DNA from: Candidatus Latescibacterota bacterium
GTDB taxonomy: Bacteria > Latescibacterota > 4484-107 > B68-G9
NCBI GenBank assembly: GCA_012962735.1
Contig: DTXA01000397.1
Coordinates: forward strand, 1 to 10,093
Reading direction: 5' to 3'
Length of the DNA: 10,093 bases
Part shown: positions 1 through 8,094 of the stretch, piece after piece
How positions within the stretch are numbered: the stretch's first letter is position 1
Layout of the letters: every line of letters begins with the position of its first letter
Notes under the pieces: model-generated
Seen by the model: the letters and a program-made list of their open reading frames with translations, nothing else
What the model was told of the DNA's origin: nothing
Databases searched by the model: none
Made by a program: the position numbers and the translations under genes

Positions 1-3000
1 CCCGCACCTCGTCCTCCCCCAAGGTGACCTCGAACGGCTCGGGTCCCAGGAGGGTGTCGGGCACTTCCACTTCCACTTTATATCTTCCAGCCCTGAGGGT
101 GTCCGCCGTCTCCCAACCTGTCTCCTCGGAGAGCACGACCTCGAACCCGGGTCCGGAAAGGCGCACCCAGGCCCCTTCTGCAGGTCGCACCTTTACCTCT
201 CCTCCGGGATAGCGGAGGATGTAGGTGGTGTCGGCCTTGAGCTCGAAGGTCGGGGTCCGTAAGGTTCCTATGCCCTCCTTATAGGCCGAAATCCGATACG
301 GGGCCGGGATCGTCAGGTCGAAGTGGGAGGACCCGTCAGGGGCCGTCAGAGCCGTATCAGCCGGGATGCCTTCCACCTGTGGTAGACAGACCACTTGTAC
401 TTCCCCCATCCCCTGCCCACGCTTTACCACCCGCACCTCTAAGGTAGCCCGCCTTAGCTGGCGTTCTAAGGTGGGGGAGGATATCTCTATCCCCCCTTCC
501 GTCAGAACGGCCTCCATATCCTTCGGCTGGTACCCCTCCTTCTCGAAGCGAATGGCGTACGCTCCCGGAAGGACCGGGAGCAGATAACGCCCCTCCACGT
601 CCGTAGTGTCCACGAACGTCCCCTCGGCGGATGAAGCGACCACAAGGACGCCCGGGAGGGGTTCCCCAGTGAGGCCGTCTATCACAATGCCACGGAAGCA
701 GTTACGGATCTGTTCCATCGTGAAGTCCAGGATAGCGGTCCTTCCGGGGGATACCCGGATGGAGCGCGCCCCTGGGCTCCGATATCCAAAGAGCCTCACA
801 TCCACCCTGTACTCCCCAGAGGGCACCTCCTCTATTCGGTACCTCCCCTCCCGATCGGTGCGGGCCTCGTACAGCACCTCGTCTCCTACTGCCGCCACCA
901 CCGCCCCGGCTAAGGGCTTTAAGTTCCGGTCAACTATCCGCCCGGAGATCAGGTTGGGCAGGGGTCGCATCGCGAAGTCCCGGGTCACTACGTCCCCCGA
1001 GGTCAGCTCCAGGGAGATGTACGGCACTTCCGCCTTGTACCCCGTCGCCCGGCATGTCAAGGTGTATTTCCCCACCATCAGCCCCTTCAGCTCGTACCTC
1101 CCCGAGGAATCCGCAAAAGCTAAGGTGGCCCATCCCGTGGCCGAGTGCGTGGCCACCACCTGTGCGGCCGGCACTGGATTGCCGTCCAGGTCTGAGACCT
1201 CCCCCCTTACTTCGGCGGTCCGGGCCAGCTCAAGCTTCAGCTGGGTCCATCCCCCCTCCTCCAGGACCACCGTCCGGGCCGGACTGGCGAGGTTTTCCGC
1301 CTCAGCCACTATAGAGTATGTTCCCTCGGGAAGTGGACCGAGGCAGAAGTCTCCGAAGATGTCCGTAGTGTCCCGGACCTCCCAGCCCGAGAGGGCTCGG
1401 GCCACCACATGGGCTCCCACCACCCCGCCGCCCTTCCAAACCACCGTGCCGAAGATGGTAGAATCCCTGGGCGCAAGTTCCACTGCGACCGGCTCGGGAC
1501 CGGGCCTTCTGGGAAGGATTTCTGCCCGGAACCCCCTCTTCTCCACCTTCACCCTGTACTCGCCCTCCTCCAGGCCCGAGAACCCGAAGGCGCCGGCCGC
1601 GTCGGTGGTATCGAGGAGGAAGGGCACGTCCTCTCCCGGCCGGAACAGCGAGACTATGGCGCGTCCCACCCCCCTTCCCTCGAAGACGACAGAGCCGGAG
1701 ATCGGCTGTTCCATGCGCCTCAGCTGAAAGTCCACCCTCAGGGAGTCGAACTCCTCCAAGTTCACCCCGACCACGGAGTCCAGGTAGGCTGGAGCCGTGG
1801 CCCGGAGGGTGTATTCGCCGGGGGGGAGGTGGGCCGGGACATAGGAGCCGTCCTGGTCCACGTGCAATACCGTGTCCAGCTCGGCCAAATAAACACGGGC
1901 TTCCATAAGTGGGTCACCGTCGGCCTCCGATACCCGCCCGCGCACGACCCCATTGTGCACCCCGACCAGCAATATCACCTCCACATCTTCCGCCCCCACC
2001 TTTAAGGTCGTATCCGCATTGTCGAAATCCTCTGGGGGCAGGTGGGTGCCCACGGTATAGGAGAGGTTGGGCGGGAGGTCCTCCACTCTAAAGCTTCCGT
2101 CCGGGCCCGTTTGGGCCGACCACCTCCCCTCGGTGGACCATACTATCAACGGCGTTTCCGGCACCGGCCTTCCGGAGCTGCTTTTCACCAGTCCCGATAT
2201 GGCCACCCGAACGGGGGAAAGGATGAGGTCCAGGGATAGTTCTTGGTCCGGCTCGGCTATCCGTGCCTCCCGGAGGTCGGCGGTATAACCGGTCTTCCGG
2301 GCAGTGACGGTGTACTCGCCCACGTACAGGTTGGTCAGGGCATATGTCCCTTCTGCGTCCGAGAACGTCCGGTACAGCCGTCCCGCCCTGTCCTTCGCTG
2401 TGACCTCCGCGCCGGGTACTCCGACCTTCCCCCTGATGACTCCACGGTGCACAACAACGGTCAACACAACCCCCAAGAGGTGGTCCTCCTCGCCTAGGGA
2501 CACCGTGGTATCTGCGTTGTCGTATCCCTGCTTGTACATGACGGTGCGCAGGCGCACCTCCGGTCCTCGAGGGAGCTCCAGGAACGAAAACGTCCCGCCT
2601 TCGTCGGTCCGGGCCTGCCGACGTTCCCCACCTGCGAGCGCCTCCACTGAAACCCCTGGAAGCGGCCTTCCCCTCTGGTCCTGGACGGACCCGGATAGGG
2701 TCAAGGTGTTCCGCTCCAAGGCCAACTCCACCCCCTCCACGTCCTGGCCCGGATCCACGGTCAGTGTGGCCTCTGCCGGGGCGTACCCCGGGAGGGAGGC
2801 GGTCACGGTATAAGTGTCCGGGGCCAGGGCTGGGATGTGGAAGGAACCGTCCTCCTCGGTGGTGGCCCGGCCCTCGTTCCCGGCCTGTCCTCTGGCCACC
2901 ACTGGGACGCCCCCCATTCCCCTTCCACCCTCATCCCGAGCCCATCCGGAGATGCTTCCGTCGTTGGGGAGGAAGGAGAAGTCCGCTCGAGCCGATTCGA

Positions 3001-5212
3001 CGAGGGCCACGGCCACCTCTCCCTCCTCGGTCCTGTATCCCGTCAGGCCGGCAGAGACCCTGTACGTCCCGGGCAGGAGATGTTCAAGGGTGTAATTTCC
3101 CTCGTCGTCGGAAACAGCGGCGAAGGTCCTCCCCAAACTGTCCAATGCCACCACCGTAGCACCAGCTACGGGGTCTCCCTCTGAACGGCAAGTCCCGTAG
3201 ATGTGGGCTTCCGCGGGTTTGAGCTGGAAGTCGATGTGGAGGACCCCGGAGGGGGGGAGCACCTCCCCCTCCCACACCTCCGGTCGGTACGCCGGGTGTG
3301 TGGCCGATACGGTGTATACCCCTGGGACCAGGCCGGGGAACTCGTAGAACCCGGAATCGTCCGTCTTCCCCATGGCCCCGATCCCGGACCCCACCTCCAC
3401 CGCCCGCACCAAAGCATCCGCCACGGGGTCCCCCGTCCTCCGGTCCGTGAGGTACCCGTCTATCGTCCCGAAGGAGGGGCTCAGCACGAATTCAACCTCC
3501 ACAGTGTCCCCTAAGGCGACCTCCACCTTCCGGGTCTGCTCTATATACCCCGACTTGGAGGCGACCAGGGAATACCCTCCCGCCTCGACGCCCAAGGAGA
3601 ACCTCCCGTCCGCCCCGGTCCGGGCCGTGTAGGTTTCTTCTACCCCCTCGACCTTAAGCTTCACGTCTCCGAGGGCGGTTCCAGCCGTATCACGTACAAC
3701 TCCTATCACCAAGCTCTGTTGAGGAGTGAGCAGGAAGTCCAGGGAGACCTCATCCCCCGGGCTCAGTGCCTCGGTCTCCCCTTTCCCTGGGAGGTACCCT
3801 CGCTTGGATGCCTCCAGGCTGTAAGCATATCCGGAAGGAAGCTTGAGGGTATATAGGCCGTCGGATGTGGTCTGGGTCTCGGCCACGAGCTCCTCCCCTC
3901 TGTAGACCCGCACCAGGGCCTTCCTTATGGGGCCACCTGGGGAGGAGACCACGCCCTGTACAAGGGCTGCGGTCTCCTTGAGCTCGAAATCCAGGCCGGT
4001 GCGTGCCTGTCCCGGAGCGATGGCCACCTCGAGGGACTCCGGCTCGGCCACGAAGCCCTCCTTAAAGGCCCGGAGTACGTATCCTCCGGGAGGCACGTTT
4101 AAGGTGTACTCCCCTCCCTCCCCGGTGCGGGTCCCGGCCACCAAGTTGCCGTCCCGGTAAGCCTCCACCAGCGCCTCGACCACGGACAGGCCGGAGGACC
4201 TCAGGCTCCCTTTTAGCACGCTCGCGTTCGGGGTTAAGATGAAGTCTACCCCGCCTACGCTCTCGCCCGGCCCGAGGACCACCTCCACCGGCTCGGGGCT
4301 GATGTATCCCTCTTTGGAGGCCCGAAGGGTGTAGGTCCCGGGCATAAGCCCCAATCGGTAACTCCCGTCCTCGTCGCTGACTGCCTCCGTCCCTCCTCCC
4401 TCCACCCGAACTCCGGCCAAGGGGGTCCCGTCCGGCAGGGTCGTCCTCCCCTCCACCCAGACCTCCTGGGGCTCTAAGTCGAAGTGCACCCCGCCCACGG
4501 TCTGCCCGAGGCCGAGGGAGAAGTTTTTGGGCTTCGAGGGCACGTACCCCTCCTTCTCCGCCCGCACTATATAGTCGCCCTCCGGCAGGCTCAGCCGATA
4601 TTCCCCCTTCGAATTGGTCAGCACCTCCACCGGGGCCCCCGAGCTCGGCGTCGCCACTACACGGGCCAGCTCTAAGGGCCTCCCATCGGAGGTCACCTGA
4701 CCGGTCAGCAGGTTGGCCCGAGGTACGAGCTCGAAGTCCAAGGTCCTATCGAGGTCTATGACCTCCACGTAGGTGGGTTGAAGGCTAGTGTATCCGTCCT
4801 TGTGGGCCGTCACCTTCCAGGTCCCCGGGCTCAAGCGCAGGCCGTATCGGCCTTCCCCGTCCGTTATCGTTATCTCTTTGCTCCCTTCCCCCTCGGCCAC
4901 CACCGTGGCGTTCCAAATGGGGTCGCCACCCGGCGTGGTCACCCTGCCCTCTAAGCGGTACCTCCTCAAGGTCAGGATCAATTCCCCTAAGTCCATCTCC
5001 TGGCCAGGAGAGAGGGAGACCTCTATTGGATCGGGAGGGTCATATCCGGGTTTCCTGGCCCGGATCGTCCATACCCCCGGGCTTACGCTCAGGAGGAAGT
5101 GTCCGTTCTGGTCTGATGTCGTGCTACGGGAATATGCGGTATCTGCCCGTTCCGCCGTTACCTCCACGAAACCGAGGGCCACCCCCTCGTTGTCCCTGGT
5201 GACCCCAGAGAG
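1..5212 (-). repeat. Tandem array of about 21 carboxypeptidase-regulatory-like domains within the giant protein
   Basis: Protein-level repeat array. Domain starts, in residues of the giant protein: 458, 542, 624, 708, 788, 873, 957, 1039, 1126, 1209, 1294, 1381, 1460, 1545, 1626, 1708, 1791, 1877, 1961, 2046 and 2128 (the last is cut by the window edge). A weaker preceding unit spans about 370-457 (LPLGEYKVWASKEGYED). Domains 1-19 keep the core features: an initial hydrophobic-x-G strand, a central D..G.Y/F turn, PG.Y and a K.GY-like motif. Domains 20 and 21 are degenerate, lacking the canonical opening and the GY. The DNA copies are strongly diverged, so this is an old array and not a recent expansion. 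Repeat boundaries are good to within a few residues. Confidence 0.9.
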
Positions 5213-6583
5213 CTTGGAAGGGCTCGGCCTGAGATATATACGGACAGTCACACGCTTCCCCTCTTCCTCCACCGAGAAGGCCACAGTGGTGTCCTCGTAC
5301 CCCTCCTTGCTCGCCCAGACCTTGTATTCCCCCAGTGGAAGGTCCCTGTCCAAAAACCCCTTATCCTTCCCAGTGGCTACGGGGAAGGGGTTCATACCCC
5401 CGCCCAAGGACTCTATTACCAGGTTCACCCTGGGGAGGTGGGACTTTTTGGGGGAAAGTTCGTAGGTCTCGAAGTGGACCTCGCTGGAACGGGAGATATA
5501 GTAGAAGCCAGTGGTGTCCCCCATAGCGCCGCCTCCCCTCTCGTCCTTGGCCAGCACCTTCCACACGTACCACCCGTCCTGTAAGATGAGGCTGGCGTCG
5601 AACTCCAAGGTGGGTTCGGTGGTGATGCCGTCCCAGACTGGGATGAAGGCCTCGTTGCCCACTACCTCCTCGCGGCGTGAGAGGTACAGGTGGTAGGTCG
5701 AAGCCTCGGGCACGCTGCTCCATGAAAAGGGGATCACCTGTGAGGTCACTATGGCACTCGGTTCGGGGTAGAGGTTCCTGGGTGGTTCGAAAGGAGCGGG
5801 TACGTCCACAGTAAACCCTGCCGGCCCGGACGTCACGTCCGAAGTGAGAGCGGGATTGTTGCCGTAGTTGTTCAGCACGATCCAGTTGTACCGAACATCC
5901 CTGACCAAAGGGTCCGCCAGCGGCGGGGCTTCTATGTCAGAGAAGAACCCAGAAGGGTCCGGAGTTCCATATGGGATGGAGGTCTCGGGCGTGATCGCCT
6001 GCCATATGACGTTCGCCCCCTTGACGACCGTGCGCCCATTTTCGTCCTTCTCCACCACGAACGGCTGGTCCGAGAGGATGATGTGGTAAAACGGCACCCC
6101 AGGAACGGACTCCCAGGTGAAGGTAGGGGTGGCTGTCGGTATGCCGGGTTCCCCCTTGGCCGTCTTGGGCGCTATCATCCGGGGGGAGGTCTCCGCCTCC
6201 CTGATGAACACGAACTCCACGCTGTGGAGGTCCACGCTCTGCACTACGCAGTAGAAGACACCTGCCGGAAGGGCCGCGCCTGGAATACGGAGTAGGCCGG
6301 GTTCCCTTCCGGCAAGGGCCGTATCGGGAATCCCAAAGGGGTAAGCCTCGGGCTCCGCCCCCCCTGGTGCCGGGCCGTACCGGAGCGTCCCCTCCACCTG
6401 GGGCTCCCAGCGCACAGAAACCGTATCCGAGACCGCCACCAACCCCAAAGGCACCTCCGTCAGCATCAGCCCCGCGGACAAATTGGCCTGGCTCTTCAAG
6501 AGCCCAGCGTTCACGGACGACCATCCCTCGGAGACCTGGCACAGAATCAGGAACAAAGCGCATAAACCCGCCGGAAGACACAT
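1..6583 (-). CDS. Giant exported protein with >20 tandem carboxypeptidase-regulatory-like domains (C-terminus outside window)
   Basis: I translated this frame by hand from the ATG at 6583 and it stays open to base 1: 2194 residues with no stop, so the C-terminus is missing. Residues 1-20 are a hydrophobic Sec-type signal (AGLCALFLILC). Residues about 45-130, 150-262 and 266-365 look like Ig/Fn3-type beta domains (FTWESVPG, FSWSSVPEASTYHLYLS). From about 370 onward there are tandem domains of 79-88 residues with the pattern G.V.D..G.PL.GA.V.A...T.TD..G.Y.L..L.PG.Y.V.A.K.GY, the signature of the CarboxypepD_reg / transthyretin-like fold. No catalytic domain is visible. The start is supported by a strong GGAGGAGGA site and the absence of any earlier in-frame ATG. 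It lies 26 bases after an outer-membrane barrel gene. Such arrays usually act as spacers or adhesive stalks on exported proteins. That role, and surface location, are inference. Domain assignment is confident; function is unknown. Confidence 0.93.
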   Translation of the reverse strand, partial: MCLPAGLCALFLILCQVSEGWSSVNAGLLKSQANLSAGLMLTEVPLGLVAVSDTVSVRWEPQVEGTLRYGPAPGGAEPEAYPFGIPDTALAGREPGLLRIPGAALPAGVFYCVVQSVDLHSVEFVFIREAETSPRMIAPKTAKGEPGIPTATPTFTWESVPGVPFYHIILSDQPFVVEKDENGRTVVKGANVIWQAITPETSIPYGTPDPSGFFSDIEAPPLADPLVRDVRYNWIVLNNYGNNPALTSDVTSGPAGFTVDVPAPFEPPRNLYPEPSAIVTSQVIPFSWSSVPEASTYHLYLSRREEVVGNEAFIPVWDGITTEPTLEFDASLILQDGWYVWKVLAKDERGGGAMGDTTGFYYISRSSEVHFETYELSPKKSHLPRVNLVIESLGGGMNPFPVATGKDKGFLDRDLPLGEYKVWASKEGYEDTTVAFSVEEEGKRVTVRIYLRPSPSKLSGVTRDNEGVALGFVEVTAERADTAYSRSTTSDQNGHFLLSVSPGVWTIRARKPGYDPPDPIEVSLSPGQEMDLGELILTLRRYRLEGRVTTPGGDPIWNATVVAEGEGSKEITITDGEGRYGLRLSPGTWKVTAHKDGYTSLQPTYVEVIDLDRTLDFELVPRANLLTGQVTSDGRPLELARVVATPSSGAPVEVLTNSKGEYRLSLPEGDYIVRAEKEGYVPSKPKNFSLGLGQTVGGVHFDLEPQEVWVEGRTTLPDGTPLAGVRVEGGGTEAVSDEDGSYRLGLMPGTYTLRASKEGYISPEPVEVVLGPGESVGGVDFILTPNASVLKGSLRSSGLSVVEALVEAYRDGNLVAGTRTGEGGEYTLNVPPGGYVLRAFKEGFVAEPESLEVAIAPGQARTGLDFELKETAALVQGVVSSPGGPIRKALVRVYRGEELVAETQTTSDGLYTLKLPSGYAYSLEASKRGYLPGKGETEALSPGDEVSLDFLLTPQQSLVIGVVRDTAGTALGDVKLKVEGVEETYTARTGADGRFSLGVEAGGYSLVASKSGYIEQTRKVEVALGDTVEVEFVLSPSFGTIDGYLTDRRTGDPVADALVRAVEVGSGIGAMGKTDDSGFYEFPGLVPGVYTVSATHPAYRPEVWEGEVLPPSGVLHIDFQLKPAEAHIYGTCRSEGDPVAGATVVALDSLGRTFAAVSDDEGNYTLEHLLPGTYRVSAGLTGYRTEEGEVAVALVESARADFSFLPNDGSISGWARDEGGRGMGGVPVVARGQAGNEGRATTEEDGSFHIPALAPDTYTVTASLPGYAPAEATLTVDPGQDVEGVELALERNTLTLSGSVQDQRGRPLPGVSVEALAGGERRQARTDEGGTFSFLELPRGPEVRLRTVMYKQGYDNADTTVSLGEEDHLLGVVLTVVVHRGVIRGKVGVPGAEVTAKDRAGRLYRTFSDAEGTYALTNLYVGEYTVTARKTGYTADLREARIAEPDQELSLDLILSPVRVAISGLVKSSSGRPVPETPLIVWSTEGRWSAQTGPDGSFRVEDLPPNLSYTVGTHLPPEDFDNADTTLKVGAEDVEVILLVGVHNGVVRGRVSEADGDPLMEARVYLAELDTVLHVDQDGSYVPAHLPPGEYTLRATAPAYLDSVVGVNLEEFDSLRVDFQLRRMEQPISGSVVFEGRGVGRAIVSLFRPGEDVPFLLDTTDAAGAFGFSGLEEGEYRVKVEKRGFRAEILPRRPGPEPVAVELAPRDSTIFGTVVWKGGGVVGAHVVARALSGWEVRDTTDIFGDFCLGPLPEGTYSIVAEAENLASPARTVVLEEGGWTQLKLELARTAEVRGEVSDLDGNPVPAAQVVATHSATGWATLAFADSSGRYELKGLMVGKYTLTCRATGYKAEVPYISLELTSGDVVTRDFAMRPLPNLISGRIVDRNLKPLAGAVVAAVGDEVLYEARTDREGRYRIEEVPSGEYRVDVRLFGYRSPGARSIRVSPGRTAILDFTMEQIRNCFRGIVIDGLTGEPLPGVLVVASSAEGTFVDTTDVEGRYLLPVLPGAYAIRFEKEGYQPKDMEAVLTEGGIEISSPTLERQLRRATLEVRVVKRGQGMGEVQVVCLPQVEGIPADTALTAPDGSSHFDLTIPAPYRISAYKEGIGTLRTPTFELKADTTYILRYPGGEVKVRPAEGAWVRLSGPGFEVVLSEETGWETADTLRAGRYKVEVEVPDTLLGPEPFEVTLGEDEVR
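1709..2704 (-). repeat. Two-domain (166-residue) supra-repeat: domains 11+12 and 13+14
   Basis: Domain 11 begins at residue 1294, domain 13 at 1460 and domain 15 at 1626, so the two pairs are each exactly 166 residues. Domains 11 and 13 share features absent from the other units: the motif DNADTT (residues 1355-1360 and 1521-1526, exactly 166 apart) followed by a hydrophobic strand ending in V.H.GV.RG (VVVHRGVIRG and VGVHNGVVRG) that opens the next domain. This indicates that a pair of domains was duplicated as a unit, followed by heavy divergence. The match is at protein level; the DNA copies are not near-identical. Confidence 0.75.
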
Positions 6584-6586
6584 ACT

Positions 6587-6597
6587 TCCTCCTCCTT
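6587..6597 (-). promoter_or_regulatory. Strong ribosome binding site of the giant gene
   Basis: On the minus strand AAGGAGGAGGA lies about 4 bases before the ATG at 6583. It is a near-perfect anti-16S match and fixes the start. It partly overlaps the second copy of the 13-base tandem duplication. Confidence 0.85.
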
Positions 6598-6622
6598 TAC
6601 ATAGGGAATTTACATAGGGAAT
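6597..6622. repeat. Perfect 13-base tandem duplication at the barrel gene's stop codon
   Basis: On the minus strand ATTCCCTATGTAA occurs twice back to back (6622-6610 and 6609-6597). The first copy encodes the last residues F-P-M and the TAA stop of the barrel gene. The second lies in the 26-base intergenic gap and runs directly into the ribosome binding site of the giant gene. Both copies are identical, which suggests a recent slippage or duplication event. Confidence 0.9.
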
Positions 6623-8055
6623 CTGTAAAGGAGCCCCCCCCCTCCCACCCGCTCCGGGAGCGCCAGGAGGTTGACACCGGCTTCTATCGAACGCCCCACC
6701 GAAAACCGGAACCCCAGGGTCAGCTCCGGAAGCATCAGGGCCAGTTCTTCCTTTTTCTCGGGGGCAAAGGCCCGAAGTTTTGTGGACAGGACTCCCAGCT
6801 CAAAGACCAGCCCCCGATAGGAAAGCCCCAGACCCACCCGGAATCCTGGGTCCAACTCACCCCGGTAGCGGTCCTTCCCCTCTGGCTTTTCCACTGCGTA
6901 CTCGGCGCTCAGCTCTCCCAAGTAGGCGGCCACCTGTGCCCCCCACAGAAGCCCTCCCCATCGTCCCCCGACCCCGGCCTCGAGCTTCCCGGGGACCTCG
7001 ATCAACACCTCCCGGCCAGTAGGGTTGTCCACGAGCTCGGTCTTCGTGGGCTCATCCAGGTCCACCTTTGTGGGGTCCATCAGGTCCTCCCCCGCACCTA
7101 TGTTCAAGGCCGGGAGGGTGTATTCCTCTATGTCCAACCTCCCGGAGAGCACGAGTTCTGCCGGAAGGCTTAACGAAGCTCCCAGGCTAAGGGAGGGTCC
7201 CACCCGGTAGACGACCCCAGCCCGAAGCCGCTCCCTTCTGCCCTCATATCGGCCTACGGCATATGTGTACAGCGAGTTCTGCCAAGGGTCGTTGGGGTCG
7301 TTGAACGCCCTCTCGTTCCCCGCCGTCACCATCAGCCCCTCGGTCTGGGCCCTCATGGTCCCCCGCAGGACTCCGGTAAAGACATCGTATCCGAAGCCTA
7401 CGGCCAGCCCGGGCCGCACCTCCCGGGCGGCACTCAGGCCGTAACAGACCACCTCCCCTTCCACCCTCGAGAGCAGGTCCAACGTCCCGAAGAAGGTCAC
7501 CCTGCGGGATGGCTCTTCGTCCATGGTCCTGAGCAGCGCCTCCAGTCCGGAGCCGGAGGCCAAAAGCCGCATCCGGAAGGGCTGGTGTACGCCGAACGCG
7601 AAACCCAGGCCTCGGTATCGTCCCCCGACCCCCCAGGACGAGAGCGACCCCAATCCGACCTGGACACCTATGTCGGGATAGTCCTCGTCTTCCAGCTTAA
7701 GCCCTGGAGCCCGGAAGTCCCGGATGGCGTCGTCCACCTTCGGCCGGATCTGGGCGTTCAGGTCCACGAACTTCCCCAGGTCGATCCCGGCCCCGGGCCG
7801 GAGGGTCCAGAGCACCTGACCTTCCCCATAGGCCAGGGCGGCGGGGTTGCGGAACAGGTGCGCCACCCCAGGCTCGAGCCCCACTACATCGGTCGGCCCT
7901 CCTCCGGGAGGGTCCAGACCCAGCCCTATGCCCAGAGCCATATCCGCTTTTATCCTGTACCTTCCCCCCCGAAAGTCCAACAGCTCGGTGTTCCCCTGCG
8001 CTCCGACCATCGCCGGGATCCACAGAAACAGGGTGCCTATGGTCCATCTTCGCAT
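6610..8055 (-). CDS. PorV/PorQ/FadL-like outer-membrane beta-barrel protein
   Basis: 481 residues. A clear signal peptide (MRRWTIGTLFLWIPAMVGA, probable cleavage after A19) is followed by a region reminiscent of the PorV/PorQ and OmpP1/FadL families: a small-residue segment (ALGIGLGL) and then LFRNPAALAYG, which matches the family's NPAGLA motif. The rest alternates polar and hydrophobic residues with many glycines and aromatic girdle residues, as in amphipathic beta strands (for example GLAVGFGYDVFTG, GLGLSYRGLVFELGV). It ends in a strand closing with YRFPM. No enzymatic motif is seen. These families form outer-membrane barrels; PorV itself binds C-terminal signals of type IX cargo, whereas FadL transports hydrophobic molecules. 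The resemblance to PorV is partial, so only the barrel class is confident. The giant repeat-protein gene follows 26 bases downstream, suggesting a functional partnership. Start supported by GGGAGGGGGAG just upstream. Confidence 0.85.
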   Translation of the reverse strand: MRRWTIGTLFLWIPAMVGAQGNTELLDFRGGRYRIKADMALGIGLGLDPPGGGPTDVVGLEPGVAHLFRNPAALAYGEGQVLWTLRPGAGIDLGKFVDLNAQIRPKVDDAIRDFRAPGLKLEDEDYPDIGVQVGLGSLSSWGVGGRYRGLGFAFGVHQPFRMRLLASGSGLEALLRTMDEEPSRRVTFFGTLDLLSRVEGEVVCYGLSAAREVRPGLAVGFGYDVFTGVLRGTMRAQTEGLMVTAGNERAFNDPNDPWQNSLYTYAVGRYEGRRERLRAGVVYRVGPSLSLGASLSLPAELVLSGRLDIEEYTLPALNIGAGEDLMDPTKVDLDEPTKTELVDNPTGREVLIEVPGKLEAGVGGRWGGLLWGAQVAAYLGELSAEYAVEKPEGKDRYRGELDPGFRVGLGLSYRGLVFELGVLSTKLRAFAPEKKEELALMLPELTLGFRFSVGRSIEAGVNLLALPERVGGGGLLYRFPM

Positions 8056-8057
8056 AT

Positions 8058-8068
8058 CTCCCCCTCCC
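8058..8068 (-). promoter_or_regulatory. Ribosome binding site of the barrel gene
   Basis: Minus-strand GGGAGGGGGAG lies 2 bases before the ATG at 8055, with its best-matching core (GGAGG) about 8 bases upstream. It lies in the 39-base gap after the kinase stop; the rest of that gap has only a very weak AACC/GGTT hairpin and no recognisable promoter. Confidence 0.7.
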
Positions 8069-8094
8069 AGAATAACCCCGAAAGGTTCTTCGCT

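Noticed and set aside
606..1727. A 373-codon plus-strand open frame
   Set aside because: It is antisense to the repeat array of the giant gene. Its translation is Ser/Pro/Thr/Arg-rich with no domain pattern, as expected from GC-rich codon bias, while the minus-strand frame gives clear domains throughout.
1..5212. The repeat region as a recent DNA-level expansion or CRISPR-like array
   Set aside because: Units are similar only at protein level and vary in length from 79 to 87 residues; no identical DNA repeats or spacers are present.
5937..6581. A minus-strand open frame of 214 codons starting at GTG 6581
   Set aside because: It is the alternative frame of the giant gene's start. It lacks a signal peptide and is Gly/Arg-rich without family features, and the ATG at 6583 has the well-placed ribosome binding site and leads into the long domain-bearing frame.
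7996..8055. Twin-arginine signal on the barrel protein, linking it to the nearby tatC
   Set aside because: The N-terminus has RR, but the following residues (WTI) do not fit the S/T-RR-x-F-L-K consensus. Outer-membrane barrels are exported unfolded through Sec, so the RR is read as an ordinary basic n-region.
8056..8094. Possible hairpin/terminator or promoter between the kinase and the barrel
   Set aside because: Only a 4-base AACC/GGTT stem with no T-tract, and no convincing -35/-10 pair, could be seen.
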